Shown here piece after piece: positions 1 to 10,624 of a stretch of 64,000 bases of DNA. The stretch is from Alteromonas sp. KC3. Its GTDB lineage: Bacteria > Pseudomonadota > Gammaproteobacteria > Enterobacterales > Alteromonadaceae. Location: positions 62,001 to 126,000 of the forward strand of contig NZ_AP024235.1 in NCBI RefSeq assembly GCF_016756315.1, written 5' to 3'. A model generated the notes under the pieces. The model was not told the origin of the DNA. It saw nothing but the letters and a program-made list of their open reading frames with translations, and made no database searches. The stretch's first letter is position 1. Each line of letters begins with the position of its first letter. Position numbers and translations under genes: made by a program.

Positions 1-375
1 CCAAAGCAAGATGTACCGCAATATCAAAGCTTGCTGCCCCAAGACGCTTACGTGTTAAAAATAGAGCACGATGAAAATACGCTTGAGCGCAGCGGGCAAC
101 TGTGGCGCCAGCGAACAAGAGGTGAAGGCATAGCCATCGCGCCAGATAAACAATTCTCTGCGTGGCAGCAAGCGGCCTTAGAGCCTATTTCGGGCGTACC
201 TACTCAAATATCTTCGTCACAGCCATTGGTTGTGGTGGTTTGGGTTGCAGGCCAAACTAACGGGCTTGTGTACGGCTTTTATCCTCAAACAAGCCCCACT
301 GTTGTCAAATTTGATAACAATTGGTACACCCTTACCAATGCGCAATTAAATACACTTCTTCCATGGATACAATAA
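1..375 (+). CDS. Hypothetical protein, 5'-truncated by window edge
   Basis: The frame is open from base 1 to the TAA at 373-375, so the gene almost certainly starts upstream. The visible 124 or so residues have no motif I recognise. They are mixed hydrophilic and hydrophobic, with a short hydrophobic strand (LVVVVWVAG) that looks like a beta-strand rather than a membrane segment. Its stop codon abuts the mutM start with no gap, which suggests translational coupling and a shared transcript. No function is offered. Confidence 0.7.
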   Translation, partial: PKQDVPQYQSLLPQDAYVLKIEHDENTLERSGQLWRQRTRGEGIAIAPDKQFSAWQQAALEPISGVPTQISSSQPLVVVVWVAGQTNGLVYGFYPQTSPTVVKFDNNWYTLTNAQLNTLLPWIQ

Positions 376-1185
376 ATGCCTGAATTACCAGAAGTCGAAG
401 TAAGCCGATTAGGCGTTTCTCCTCATTTGCTTGGCAATAAAATTAGCCGCGTTATTGTGCGAGAGCGCAGGATGCGCTGGCCAATTCCAGAAGAAGTTTC
501 ATGTGTTGAAGGCCATATTGTCAATGCCGTTAAACGAAGAGCGAAGTACCTGCTTATTGAAACCGATGTCGGCACCTTGATCCTTCATCTGGGCATGTCA
601 GGAAAATTACGTGTTATTGATGCGCAAACTCCCGTAATTAAACACGACCATGTAGATATTGTACTTGAGACTGGCAAGTGCTTGCGTTTTAACGATCCAA
701 GGCGCTTCGGCGCACTACTTTGGCAAGCGCCCAATACATCGCTCAGTATGCTTGAAAATCTGGGTCCAGAGCCTCTTACTGATGAGTTTGATGATAAACG
801 CTTATTTACCCTTTCTAGAAATCGAAAGGGACCAGTGAAAAACTTCATTATGGACAACGCTATTGTGGTTGGAGTTGGCAACATCTACGCAAATGAAGCC
901 TTATTTTTGGCAGGTATCGACCCTAGGCGTCCTGCAGGCAAAATCAGTGCAGAGCGTTATAAGCGCCTTACGCAAACTATTAAGCAAGTATTGGCAAAAG
1001 CTATTGAGCAAGGTGGTACTACGCTAAAAGATTTTGCCCAAACCGATGGTAAACCTGGCTATTTTGCACAGCACTTAAATGTTTATGGCCGCAAAGGTGA
1101 AGCGTGTGAAGTGTGCGGAAAAGCCATAGAGAGTAAGGTAATTGGACAGCGTAATACCTTTTTCTGCACCCAGTGCCAGCGCTGA
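376..1185 (+). CDS. mutM: Formamidopyrimidine-DNA glycosylase (Fpg/MutM)
   Basis: Base-excision repair glycosylase/AP lyase that removes 8-oxoguanine and formamidopyrimidines. The protein starts MPELPEVE, which gives the N-terminal catalytic proline and Glu after Met removal. The C-terminus carries the four-cysteine zinc finger (CEVC about 20 residues before CTQC), and the [19 protein letters not shown] helix-two-turn-helix region is present. The length of 269 aa is normal. The start is fixed by the family N-terminus and directly follows the upstream stop codon. A hairpin terminator follows. Confidence 0.97.
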   Translation: MPELPEVEVSRLGVSPHLLGNKISRVIVRERRMRWPIPEEVSCVEGHIVNAVKRRAKYLLIETDVGTLILHLGMSGKLRVIDAQTPVIKHDHVDIVLETGKCLRFNDPRRFGALLWQAPNTSLSMLENLGPEPLTDEFDDKRLFTLSRNRKGPVKNFIMDNAIVVGVGNIYANEALFLAGIDPRRPAGKISAERYKRLTQTIKQVLAKAIEQGGTTLKDFAQTDGKPGYFAQHLNVYGRKGEACEVCGKAIESKVIGQRNTFFCTQCQR

Positions 1186-1186
1186 T

Positions 1187-1228
1187 AAGTAGCATCTGGC
1201 AAGTCGTTATTGCTTAAGATGCTACTTT
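1187..1228. terminator. Bidirectional terminator hairpin between mutM and coaD
   Basis: AAGTAGCATC (1187-1196) pairs perfectly with GATGCTACTT (1218-1227) around a 21-nt loop that contains a small GCAA/TTGC inner stem. It sits between two convergent genes and has a short T run on the + strand, so it probably serves both. Confidence 0.6.
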
Positions 1229-1240
1229 CCAATCAAATAT

Positions 1241-1777
<537 letters not shown>

Positions 1778-1807
1778 TTACTGTAACACATTGACAGAAT
1801 ATACCAA

Positions 1808-2539
1808 TTACACTGCGGTGTTGCTTACCGCGTTGTAACCATCAATACAGCTTTGCCATTGCTCAATTTGCCAGTGAAACACAAGGTTTTTGGCTTTCTC
1901 TTTATGCAATGAGCGAAGTAGGCGAGCCAAGTTTTCTTTCTTCCACTTGTCACCGGACCGAAAATGGCAGCGATCAAAGTCGATAAGCCAAATATCACGC
2001 TTATCATCCATCATAATATTGCGAATATTAGCGTCGTGATGATAAACCTGACAGTTATGCATTTCAGCTAAGGCTTTTCCAACATTTTGCCAGTCACTTT
2101 CGTTAAGCGGCTTTTCACATAGCATTCTATGCAAATCGTGACTGTTTGGAATGGTTTGCGTCATCAAGTCGCCGCGGTAAATAACCCCTCGACGATGAAT
2201 ACGGGCGGCAACAGGTGCTGGTACGCGAAGCCCTTTGTCGCGCATATGCGCAAGTAGCCTGAACTCTTCAAACGGACGAGAACGTTCAACACCCAAAAAG
2301 ACATATTGGTCACTGAGCAACTTACCTACAAGGCCGCCGCGTATGTAGTGACGCAGCACCCAATGCTGGTGCTCGTGTTCAATAAAAATGGTCGTACCAC
2401 GGCCCTTTGCTTGCCCTGTTACTTTGTTTTCTAGGTGCCAAAAGTGTGGCGTGAACATATCTTCGTTTGGTTGACTGACCAAGCTATCGTCGAAAATAAA
2501 GTGGTGTCCTGCACCTATGTCTCGTCGTATTGTCGCCAT
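1808..2539 (-). CDS. kdkA: 3-deoxy-D-manno-octulosonic acid (Kdo) kinase
   Basis: Phosphorylates Kdo on lipid A-Kdo in the inner core of LPS at the inner membrane. It is a protein-kinase-like fold of 243 aa. The catalytic loop YHHDANIRNIM and the metal-binding IDFDRC are both visible. I chose the ATG at 2539 (MATIRRDIG) over an upstream GTG at 2548. It is divergent from a GT9 glycosyltransferase, which fits an LPS-core locus. Confidence 0.9.
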   Translation of the reverse strand: MATIRRDIGAGHHFIFDDSLVSQPNEDMFTPHFWHLENKVTGQAKGRGTTIFIEHEHQHWVLRHYIRGGLVGKLLSDQYVFLGVERSRPFEEFRLLAHMRDKGLRVPAPVAARIHRRGVIYRGDLMTQTIPNSHDLHRMLCEKPLNESDWQNVGKALAEMHNCQVYHHDANIRNIMMDDKRDIWLIDFDRCHFRSGDKWKKENLARLLRSLHKEKAKNLVFHWQIEQWQSCIDGYNAVSNTAV

Positions 2540-2611
2540 GTTGCCCACAACTTATGGTAAATTTCACATTCTAATGATTTATTTTGGTTTTTCAGCAACG
2601 AGAGAGCTTCT

Positions 2612-3637
2612 GTGGGAAAAAAGATTTGTTTAATGCGTTTATCGGCAATAGGTGATGTTTGTCACGCAGCTGCCATGGTAACTCGAATTCAAACTCAGTG
2701 GCCCGATGCTGAAATTACGTGGGTTATTGGCAAGATTGAGTATCAACTGCTTAAGCTCATGCCAAATATCCGCTTTATTGTGTTTGATAAGTCACAGGGC
2801 AAAGTCGCTGTTGAAGCACTAAAACAGGCCGTGGCGGGCGAAACATTTGATGCGCTACTCATGATGCAAGTTGCACTGCGCGCCAATTTGGCGTCGCGGG
2901 TAATAAAAGCGAAACAACGAATTGGCTTTGATTGGGCGCGCAGTAAAGAGCTGCATTGGTTATTCGCTAACAAACGTATAGCAGCTAATCGTCATGCCCA
3001 TGTGCTTGATGGCTTTATGGACTTTGCTGATGCCTTGGGTGTACCTAAAGTTTTAACGCCATCTTGGGCCATTCCTGTATCTGAAGACGATCACCTATGG
3101 GGAGAAAAACAAGCGAACTCACTAGGAAAATATGTCGTTATTTCACCAGCGGCCAGTAAAGCAGAAAGAAATTGGTTACCAGAACGATACGCAAGTATAG
3201 CCGATTATATCCAATCAAAAGACGTGACTGTGATACTGTGCGGCGGCCCCGGAAAGCTAGATAGAGAAACAGCAGATGCCATAAAAGCGCATGCTAGCAC
3301 CGAGCTTCTCGATTACACTGGGCAAACCTCTTTGCACCAATTACTCATGTTATTACAGCACGCTATGCTAGTAATTGCGCCTGACACTGGCCCAGCACAT
3401 ATGGCAACTACAGTGGGTACACCGGTAATTGGGCTATACGCACATTCGAATCCCCGTCGAACTGGACCATACAACAATTTAGACAATGTGGTATCGGTGT
3501 ATGACGAGTGTGTAGAAAATCAAAAGGGTAAACCTTGGACAGAGTTAGCGTGGGGAACCCGAGCCAAGGGTAGTGATTTAATGGAAAAAATTTCCGTTGA
3601 GATGGTGAAACAAAAAATCGTGCCATTTGTAGGTTAA
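2612..3637 (+). CDS. Glycosyltransferase family 9 (LPS heptosyltransferase-like)
   Basis: Probable LPS core sugar transferase. The N-terminus (ICLMRLSAIGDVCHA) is the GT9 Rossmann start, and APDTGPAHMA near residue 260 is the conserved donor-binding motif of the WaaC/WaaF/WaaQ group. The start is GTG, with a purine-rich AGAGAG just upstream. At 341 aa it has the usual length. The family alone does not settle which heptose it adds. The adjacent divergent kdkA supports a core-LPS role. Confidence 0.85.
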   Translation: MGKKICLMRLSAIGDVCHAAAMVTRIQTQWPDAEITWVIGKIEYQLLKLMPNIRFIVFDKSQGKVAVEALKQAVAGETFDALLMMQVALRANLASRVIKAKQRIGFDWARSKELHWLFANKRIAANRHAHVLDGFMDFADALGVPKVLTPSWAIPVSEDDHLWGEKQANSLGKYVVISPAASKAERNWLPERYASIADYIQSKDVTVILCGGPGKLDRETADAIKAHASTELLDYTGQTSLHQLLMLLQHAMLVIAPDTGPAHMATTVGTPVIGLYAHSNPRRTGPYNNLDNVVSVYDECVENQKGKPWTELAWGTRAKGSDLMEKISVEMVKQKIVPFVG

Positions 3638-3726
3638 TTTACTTAATTGTAAGGTAAAAGTATCAACTACTATCTACACTTAGCATTGCGAAGTGTTCCT
3701 TTGAAATAACAGGGAGTCGTTACCAA

Positions 3727-4200
3727 ATGAAAAAGCCCGCTTTGCGATGGCTGTCTGTGGTTTTTGACTATAAACGCATACCAAAAGCAATACTTGTCAG
3801 TATTGTCTTTTTTGCATGCGTGTCACGGGCTGATGCCGCAGAGCTTTATGTCATGGTGAATGAGAGTGTTTCGGTGACTGAGCTAAATCGCACTGATCTT
3901 CGTCAGATATTCACCGGCCATCGACAATACTGGAGCGACGGCACTAAAATCACAGTATTCGTACTGCACGACAATAACGAACTACATAAACAATTCTGTC
4001 GAGACGTTCTACAAATGTTCCCTTATCAGTTGTCCCGCCTTTGGGACCAAATTACGTACTCAGGCCAAGGCGTGACCCCTGTACGTGTATCTTCTTATCA
4101 AGCACTCATTGAAGCGCTTGAGAGTACAAAAGGCGCAATAGGCTACTTAGAGACTTCTGAGGTAGTCAATCTACGACGCGTTGAGGTGGAAGAATCATGA
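3727..4200 (+). CDS. PstS-like periplasmic substrate-binding protein (short)
   Basis: A 157-aa protein with an N-terminal hydrophobic segment ending in an AxA-type site (SRADAAE), so it is likely exported. Motifs typical of short phosphate-binding-like (PBP-like domain) proteins are visible: LRQIFTGHRQYWSDGTKI and the C-terminal KGAIGYLETS. It is about half the size of a real PstS and has no ABC permease nearby. It overlaps the next gene by 4 bp (ATGA), so it is probably co-expressed with the outer-membrane barrel and the c-di-GMP enzyme downstream. A sensory role rather than transport is my inference. Confidence 0.75.
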   Translation: MKKPALRWLSVVFDYKRIPKAILVSIVFFACVSRADAAELYVMVNESVSVTELNRTDLRQIFTGHRQYWSDGTKITVFVLHDNNELHKQFCRDVLQMFPYQLSRLWDQITYSGQGVTPVRVSSYQALIEALESTKGAIGYLETSEVVNLRRVEVEES

Positions 4201-5372
4201 AACTAAAATGGTTATTCGCGTTGTGTTTTGTCAGTGCGACAGCAAAAGCAAATCATACAAACTTTTCTTGGCATGGTTACTTGTCACAAGGTATTACTCA
4301 GTCGAAAGACAGTACTTTCATTACTGATGATAATGATATTACCAGTGAGCTCACCGAAATAGGTTTTAATGGTTATTATCAACTGGCAGAGAACATTTCC
4401 ATAGCTGGCCAAGTAAATTACCTCGATGGTGGCAATCGTTTCGAGCAGGGCACGCGTTTAGATTACTTATTTGTGGACTGGAAGTTGCCCAACCTCATTG
4501 GCGGGTGGCAAGCGAATATTCATGCGGGTCGCTTTAAAAATCGCCACTGGCTTTACTCAGTAACGCGCGATGTACCGCAGACCCGGTATACATCTGTATT
4601 GCCGCAGTCAGTCTATTTCGATGGTTTTCGCGATGTTGCACTTGGCAGCAATGGGCTGCTTGCTAGCTTTGCCCATTATGGTAAGCATAATATTTGGGAA
4701 ATTAACTGGAGTTACGGCCGCTCTTCTATCAATGACTCTCAGCGTGACTTTTTATTAGGTGATGAAGCAAAAGGCACTATCAAGCAAGATTTTGTGCACC
4801 AAGCAAGTGTGTTCTGGCAGCCTGCAACCATGGCGTGGAAAGTGGGCGCGAGTTTATTAGACTCTGACTTCACCTATTCTCCAGCAGATATGGACAATCG
4901 TTTAGCGGGTAGCGCAAATATTCGTAGAATGATGATATCGGCCCAATATTTTGCGGAAAACTGGGAGGTGTCGTCTGAACTTGTAAGAGAAATACAAGAT
5001 AGCGAAGGCTTATTTGCACCTGACTTTGTTGACAGAAGACGTGGAGAAGGTGGCTTTATACAGGTTCGCTACTTATTCAACAGTCAGTTCAGCGGTCTTT
5101 TGGGTTACGACACTTATGTGAATGATGAATCAGACCCGAACGGCGAAAGACTAGAGGCACTGTCTGGCGGCACAATTCCCGCCTATTTTGGCTATCAAGA
5201 TACCATTACATTGGGTTTTCGTTATGACATCGCACCTAAATGGCGTCTTCAAGGAGAATACCACTGGGTAGATGGCGCCACGCGCGTGGTCAGTTTACTC
5301 AATCGAGACGTTGCATCTCATGCGCAAAAAGAGTGGGAAATGTGGTCTGTGCAATTGATGTATTGGTTCTAA
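4197..5372 (+). CDS. Outer-membrane beta-barrel protein (porin-like)
   Basis: A 391-aa protein with a short signal peptide (MKLKWLFALCFVSATAKA). Alternating amphipathic, aromatic-rich strands run throughout and the C-terminus ends MYWF, a terminal aromatic of the outer-membrane assembly type. I recognise no specific porin family. It is translationally coupled to the upstream PstS-like gene and lies 9 nt before the GGDEF-EAL gene, so the three probably form one unit. The ligand is unknown. Confidence 0.75.
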   Translation: MKLKWLFALCFVSATAKANHTNFSWHGYLSQGITQSKDSTFITDDNDITSELTEIGFNGYYQLAENISIAGQVNYLDGGNRFEQGTRLDYLFVDWKLPNLIGGWQANIHAGRFKNRHWLYSVTRDVPQTRYTSVLPQSVYFDGFRDVALGSNGLLASFAHYGKHNIWEINWSYGRSSINDSQRDFLLGDEAKGTIKQDFVHQASVFWQPATMAWKVGASLLDSDFTYSPADMDNRLAGSANIRRMMISAQYFAENWEVSSELVREIQDSEGLFAPDFVDRRRGEGGFIQVRYLFNSQFSGLLGYDTYVNDESDPNGERLEALSGGTIPAYFGYQDTITLGFRYDIAPKWRLQGEYHWVDGATRVVSLLNRDVASHAQKEWEMWSVQLMYWF

Positions 5373-5381
5373 GGTAGGACT

Positions 5382-7826
5382 ATGACCGTTCGCGTCTCTT
5401 TTACCACCAAGACCATTGTCATCCTTTTAGCCATGGTACTTACCGTTACTGTGGTTATTTCTACTGTGCTTATCAAAGAGTCAGATGCGCGTGTATTACG
5501 GGAGCAACGTGAAAATCAAATTAGCCATCAACGACGGGTGCAATTGTTCGAGGAAATTCTACACAACCGTATGATTACGCTGATTGACATCATTAGCCAC
5601 CGTAGCGATCCAACCAATGTCAATTTAGATGAACTGCACACAACGCTTAACAGCTTAAGTGAATATCTCATTCTTAACTTTCAAGTAGAGCAGCTGCTTC
5701 TGTTTGACCAAGCTGGTGCAATTAACAAAGACAATATTAAGGTTAGCGATGCAGTGTCTCAACTTGTGAGTACTACTCGCGCGTCATTCGAAAGCCGCTC
5801 AATACTCTCTTGTACCAGAGTGTGCACGCACTACATCTCTATTCCCGTTATGGCCAGTACAGATAATATTCCTGTTATTGTGGTGTCTACTTCTATGCGA
5901 GAGCTACTGTATCTTTTCAGTCGCGCTACAGATGTACACAAAGTGGCCATAGTGCAACAAAAAAATACACCTCTAGGCAATCCTCAATTAGTGGTTGCTA
6001 GTCAATTGTCTGCGGCAAACAGGCAGTATTTGAACAATCTTCTCTTAGCTTTTCCCGCCGGTTGGTCATTGGATGATTTAATCATTCGAGGTATGAACGT
6101 ACCATTGGGTAGTCAGCAATTGCTGGTCAGCCTATTGCCCTTTAGCCATGCTAGTGGCGATGATCCTTACTTGCTCATTGTGCAAGATATAACAGCAATG
6201 GTGCAGCAAAATAAGCAATATCAGGTAATTGTTATCTCAAGTGCTATAGCGCTGTTTTGTGTGTTCTCATTATTGCTGTATATATTTCTAAATCAGTATC
6301 GCACGCGTCTTCTGGGCGTAAGTGAGCGTTTGCCTATGCTGGCTGATCACAAATTTAACGAGTTCTACACCTCTGCTGCAAAACGCAGGAAAAAGCCGTT
6401 TTTTAACTTAACTGACGAACTGGATGTGGTTGAAGACGCCGCCAATAACTTAGCTAGACAACTAGAAAGCTTCGACGGCCAAATGGCGGTTAACACTGCT
6501 AAATTAGAAAAAATGGCAATGTTTGATGTGCTCACTGGGTTGCCTAATCGCAATATGCTTACGTTTCAAATTGAGAAACAACTGGCTGGTTCTTTGCGCG
6601 ATGACCGCTTAGTGGCACTTATGTTTATGGATTTGGACGACTTTAAGAAAGTAAACGACAGCCACGGCCATGACGTTGGAGATAAATTGCTAAAAGCCGC
6701 GGCTATGCGTATTTCCAAACCCATACGCGAAACAGACATTGCGTCGCGCTTTGGTGGTGACGAGTTTGTAGTATTGCTGTCTAACATTGAAACCAAAAAG
6801 CAGGTGGATATTGTTGCGCAAAAACTCATAGACGAGTTCAATAAGCCCATCGAGGTAGACGGCACCTCTTTTTACGTCTCTATTAGCATAGGTATTGCAA
6901 TCACCAGTCATGCTCGCGCTACGCCAGTAGAATTGTTGCGTCACGCTGACATTGCTATGTATGAAGCAAAAGCGAAAAAAGGTGCAGGGTATCGGGTGTA
7001 CGATGCCACCATGAATTTAAAGGTAATGCAAAAGGTAGAACTAGAATCGGAGGCGCGCGAAGCCTTACGCGACAATCAGTTCTCTTTGGCGCTACAGCCT
7101 CAAGTCGAAATGCATACCGGTAAGTTAGTGGGTTTTGAAGCATTGCTGCGCTGGGCTCATCCTACCAAGGGTGATATATCACCTGCTGAATTCATTCCGC
7201 TGCTTGAAAACACCTCTTTTATGCTAGAGCTCGATTATTGGGTTGTTACACGGTCAACCAATATCATTCGAGAGCTTAAAAATAATGGGTACCGCGATCT
7301 TAAATTAGCCATCAACTTGTCGGCAGGGCAATTTCTTGACCCTAGTTTGCCTGAGTTTCTACAACAGCAAATTATTCAGAACGAAATTGCACCAGAGCAA
7401 GTGTGCCTAGAGCTCACAGAAACCGTACTGGTGTCTGATATAGACAGAGCAACAGGCATTATGCGCACTATTCGCGACATGGGTTGTATGATTGCTATTG
7501 ATGACTTCGGAACGGGGTATTCTTCGCTGAGCTACTTAAAAGCGCTACCAGCGGATTTCATTAAAATTGACCGCTCTTTTGTTGCCAATATTGCCAACAG
7601 TGCCGACGACAGAAATATTGTGCATTCCACTATCGCGATGGTGAGTAACATGGGGATGGAAGTCGTTGCTGAAGGGATCGAGTCTGGTGAGCAATACGAG
7701 CTCTTGTGTCATTTCGATTGCCATATTGGGCAAGGCTACTTAATCAGTAAACCTATTCCTGAATCTGCTATTTGGGACGTACTTCACGACAAAGTGTCAC
7801 TGGGTTTTTGGAAAGAGTCAGCCTAG
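5382..7826 (+). CDS. Membrane GGDEF-EAL c-di-GMP enzyme
   Basis: An 814-aa bifunctional c-di-GMP protein. TM1 is at about residues 10-30, a periplasmic sensor region follows, and TM2 is at about 281-303, then a linker. The GGDEF domain has the intact motif at 458-462, preceded by an inhibitory RxxD site (RETD, 449-452). The EAL domain has FEALLRW near 585, ELTET, IDDFGTGYSS, KIDRSF and VAEGIE, so both active sites look competent. The periplasmic portion is the likely input, perhaps from the PstS-like protein encoded in the same operon. Confidence 0.92.
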   Translation: MTVRVSFTTKTIVILLAMVLTVTVVISTVLIKESDARVLREQRENQISHQRRVQLFEEILHNRMITLIDIISHRSDPTNVNLDELHTTLNSLSEYLILNFQVEQLLLFDQAGAINKDNIKVSDAVSQLVSTTRASFESRSILSCTRVCTHYISIPVMASTDNIPVIVVSTSMRELLYLFSRATDVHKVAIVQQKNTPLGNPQLVVASQLSAANRQYLNNLLLAFPAGWSLDDLIIRGMNVPLGSQQLLVSLLPFSHASGDDPYLLIVQDITAMVQQNKQYQVIVISSAIALFCVFSLLLYIFLNQYRTRLLGVSERLPMLADHKFNEFYTSAAKRRKKPFFNLTDELDVVEDAANNLARQLESFDGQMAVNTAKLEKMAMFDVLTGLPNRNMLTFQIEKQLAGSLRDDRLVALMFMDLDDFKKVNDSHGHDVGDKLLKAAAMRISKPIRETDIASRFGGDEFVVLLSNIETKKQVDIVAQKLIDEFNKPIEVDGTSFYVSISIGIAITSHARATPVELLRHADIAMYEAKAKKGAGYRVYDATMNLKVMQKVELESEAREALRDNQFSLALQPQVEMHTGKLVGFEALLRWAHPTKGDISPAEFIPLLENTSFMLELDYWVVTRSTNIIRELKNNGYRDLKLAINLSAGQFLDPSLPEFLQQQIIQNEIAPEQVCLELTETVLVSDIDRATGIMRTIRDMGCMIAIDDFGTGYSSLSYLKALPADFIKIDRSFVANIANSADDRNIVHSTIAMVSNMGMEVVAEGIESGEQYELLCHFDCHIGQGYLISKPIPESAIWDVLHDKVSLGFWKESA

Positions 7827-7840
7827 GTACTCAATAAAAA

Positions 7841-7874
7841 GCACACCATTGCCTTAAAAGAGGTGATGGTGTGC
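7841..7874. terminator. Hairpin after the GGDEF-EAL gene
   Basis: GCACACCAT (7841-7849) pairs with ATGGTGTGC (7866-7874), with extra CC/GG pairing inside. The + strand lacks a clear T run after it, while AAAAA precedes it. Termination of the upstream operon is likely but not certain. Confidence 0.45.
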
Positions 7875-7990
7875 TAAATAATTTACAAAGTTTGTCGTTT
7901 AAGGCGTTAAATATAGCACAAGAGTGTGTACCCATAAGGCTGCTTTCATTAAACTAGCGGTTTTATATATACCTACACTCGGAGAATGGC

Positions 7991-9187
7991 ATGTCTGCGG
8001 CATTTATTTCTCATTTGCAATCGCAAATTGAAGCCACCAAACAAGATGGTTTGTACAAAAAAGAACGTGTAATTACGTCTCAGCAACAAGCTGACATCGG
8101 CGTAGCTAATGGCGAACACGTAATTAACTTTTGTGCCAACAACTACCTTGGATTAGCAAACAACGACAGCTTAATCGACGCCGCAAAACAAGGCTTAGAT
8201 AGCCATGGCTTTGGTGTAGCATCGGTACGCTTTATCTGCGGCACTCAAGACATTCACAAGCAACTAGAAAGTGCTATTAGTGACTTTCTAGGCACAGAAG
8301 ATACCATTCTTTACCCATCGTGCTTCGACGCAAACGGCGGTTTGTTTGAAACGTTACTTGGCCCAGAAGATGCCATTATTTCTGACGCGCTAAATCACGC
8401 CAGCATTATCGATGGCGTGCGTTTGTGTAAAGCAAAACGTTATCGCTATGCCAATAACGACATGGCCGCATTAGAAGAGCAGCTTAAACAAGCTGATGCC
8501 GATGGCGCTCGCTTTAAACTTATCGCAACAGACGGTGTTTTCTCAATGGACGGCGTTATTGCCGACCTAGCGTCAATTTGTGATTTAGCGGACAAATACG
8601 ATGCCATGGTAATGGTAGACGATTGTCACGCTACGGGTTTCTTGGGTGAAAATGGTCGTGGTAGCCATGAGTACTGCGGTGTAATGGGCCGTGTTGACAT
8701 CATTACCGGTACATTAGGTAAAGCCCTAGGCGGTGCGTCTGGTGGTTATACTTCGGGCAAAAAAGAAGTCGTTGAATGGCTACGTCAGCGTTCGCGCCCT
8801 TACTTGTTCTCAAACTCTGTTGCGCCACCCATTGTATCTGCATCAATTAAAGTGTTCGAAATGATGAAAGAGGGCGACGCGCTTCGTGCTCAACTATGGC
8901 GTAATGCAAACCATTTCCGCACGCGTATGGAAGAAGCCGGCTTTACACTTGCAGGTAAAGATCACGCTATTATTCCTGTTATGTTAGGTGACGCTCGTCT
9001 AGCCAGTGACATGGCTGACAAACTGCTTGAGAAAGGCATTTACGTCATTGGCTTCTCGTACCCAGTTGTACCCAAAGGTCAGGCACGTATTCGTACTCAA
9101 ATGTCAGCAGGTCACAGCCTAGAACACGTTGATAAAGCGGTCGACGCGTTTATTGAAGTAGGTCGTGAAATGGGAGTAATTTCATGA
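7991..9187 (+). CDS. kbl: Glycine C-acetyltransferase (2-amino-3-ketobutyrate CoA ligase)
   Basis: PLP enzyme that cleaves 2-amino-3-ketobutyrate with CoA into glycine and acetyl-CoA, the second step of threonine catabolism. The protein is 398 aa. The PLP lysine lies in [14 protein letters not shown] and the cofactor-binding DDCHATGF is present. A CGGAG ribosome-binding site precedes the ATG. It overlaps tdh by 4 bp, the standard kbl-tdh operon. Confidence 0.97.
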   Translation: MSAAFISHLQSQIEATKQDGLYKKERVITSQQQADIGVANGEHVINFCANNYLGLANNDSLIDAAKQGLDSHGFGVASVRFICGTQDIHKQLESAISDFLGTEDTILYPSCFDANGGLFETLLGPEDAIISDALNHASIIDGVRLCKAKRYRYANNDMAALEEQLKQADADGARFKLIATDGVFSMDGVIADLASICDLADKYDAMVMVDDCHATGFLGENGRGSHEYCGVMGRVDIITGTLGKALGGASGGYTSGKKEVVEWLRQRSRPYLFSNSVAPPIVSASIKVFEMMKEGDALRAQLWRNANHFRTRMEEAGFTLAGKDHAIIPVMLGDARLASDMADKLLEKGIYVIGFSYPVVPKGQARIRTQMSAGHSLEHVDKAVDAFIEVGREMGVIS

Positions 9188-10209
9188 AGTCGTTAGTTAA
9201 AGCGAAAGCAGAGAAAGGCATTTGGCTTCAAGACACGCCAAAGCCTGAAGTGGGCCACAACGACCTACTCATTAAAATTCGCAAGACGGCAATTTGCGGT
9301 ACTGACATGCACATTTATAACTGGGATGAGTGGTCACAAAACACAATCCCAGTGCCTATGGTGGTAGGGCATGAGTACGTAGGTGAAGTGGTTGGCATGG
9401 GTGAAGAAGTAAAAGGCTTCAACGTGGGTGACCGTGTGTCGGGCGAAGGACACATTACATGTGGACATTGCCGAAACTGTCGCGCTGGGCGCCGCCATTT
9501 GTGCCGTAATACTGAAGGAGTCGGGGTAAATCGTCCGGGCGCCTTTGCTGAATACCTGGTTATTCCAGCGTTTAATGCGTTTAAAATTCCAGATAATATT
9601 AGCGACGACCTTGCTTCTATCTTCGACCCGTTTGGTAACGCTGTTCATACTGCGCTGAGCTTCGACTTAGTCGGCGAGGACGTTCTTATTACTGGCGCAG
9701 GCCCTATCGGTATAATGGCTGCGGCGGTAGCAAAACACGTAGGTGCTCGCCATGTTGTCGTGACCGATATCAACCCCTATCGTCTAGAATTGGCGAAGAA
9801 AATGGGGGCAACTCGCGCCGTAGATGTGAGCAAAGAAGACTTAAAAGACGTGATGAACGAATTAGGCATGACGGAAGGCTTCGATGTCGGCTTAGAAATG
9901 TCAGGCGTGCCAGTGGCATTCCGAGACATGCTAAACAAGATGAATCACGGCGGTAAGATTGCTATGTTGGGTATTCCCCCGCAGGACGTAGCGGTAGATT
10001 GGAACCAGGTTATTTTTAAAGGGCTGGTAATCAAAGGTATCTACGGTCGCGAAATGTTTGAAACCTGGTACAAAATGGCAAGTTTGCTACAAAGTGGTCT
10101 TGATTTGTCGCCTATTATCACTCACACCTTTTCTATTGATGACTTTCAGAAAGGGTTTGATACCATGGGCTCAGGACAATCAGGCAAAGTTATTTTGGAC
10201 TGGCAATAA
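9184..10209 (+). CDS. tdh: L-threonine 3-dehydrogenase
   Basis: Zinc- and NAD-dependent medium-chain dehydrogenase that oxidises threonine to 2-amino-3-ketobutyrate. The catalytic zinc site is in [13 protein letters not shown] and GHEYVG. The structural zinc cluster is [14 protein letters not shown], and the Rossmann motif is GAGPIGIMA. The length of 341 aa is the same as in E. coli. Its stop and the glpE start share one base (TAATG). Confidence 0.97.
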   Translation: MKSLVKAKAEKGIWLQDTPKPEVGHNDLLIKIRKTAICGTDMHIYNWDEWSQNTIPVPMVVGHEYVGEVVGMGEEVKGFNVGDRVSGEGHITCGHCRNCRAGRRHLCRNTEGVGVNRPGAFAEYLVIPAFNAFKIPDNISDDLASIFDPFGNAVHTALSFDLVGEDVLITGAGPIGIMAAAVAKHVGARHVVVTDINPYRLELAKKMGATRAVDVSKEDLKDVMNELGMTEGFDVGLEMSGVPVAFRDMLNKMNHGGKIAMLGIPPQDVAVDWNQVIFKGLVIKGIYGREMFETWYKMASLLQSGLDLSPIITHTFSIDDFQKGFDTMGSGQSGKVILDWQ

Positions 10210-10520
10210 TGACAGCATTTTCACACATTAGCGTACAAGACGTGGCGAATTTCCAAGGCGATGTAGCCATTGTTGATATCCGCGATCCCGAATCATTTGC
10301 TAATGGGCACATGCCGAACGCAGCACCGTTAAACAATGACAATTTCGCAGCGTTTATCGATCAAACCCCGAAAGATACGCCTGTGGTTGTGGTGTGCTAT
10401 CACGGAGTGAGCAGTCAGCAGGCTGCACAGGTTATCGCACAGCAAGGCTTTGAAACCGTGTACAGCATGGATGGTGGCTTTGAAGCGTGGCGCTTAGCCA
10501 ACCCGGTAGTGACGGAATAA
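10209..10520 (+). CDS. glpE: Thiosulfate sulfurtransferase GlpE (single rhodanese domain)
   Basis: A 103-aa single-domain rhodanese that transfers sulfane sulfur from thiosulfate to cyanide or thiol acceptors. The active-site cysteine is in VVVCYHGVSS, and the DIRDPESFANGH signature is near residue 23. It is coupled to tdh and followed by a strong terminator. The order glpE then glpG downstream echoes the enterobacterial glpEG arrangement. Confidence 0.9.
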   Translation: MTAFSHISVQDVANFQGDVAIVDIRDPESFANGHMPNAAPLNNDNFAAFIDQTPKDTPVVVVCYHGVSSQQAAQVIAQQGFETVYSMDGGFEAWRLANPVVTE

Positions 10521-10529
10521 AAAGTAAAT

Positions 10530-10557
10530 AAAGGTGCATTACGCACCTTTATTTTTT
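10530..10557 (+). terminator. Rho-independent terminator after glpE
   Basis: AAAGGTGC (10530-10537) pairs with GCACCTTT (10543-10550) over a 5-nt loop, followed by A and seven Ts. It ends the kbl-tdh-glpE unit. Confidence 0.9.
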
Positions 10558-10624
10558 TGTTTTGAACACAATCCTTAAGGTATATTCATTTCAATCAACG
10601 ACCGTCTAGGGATTTCACGTATTC

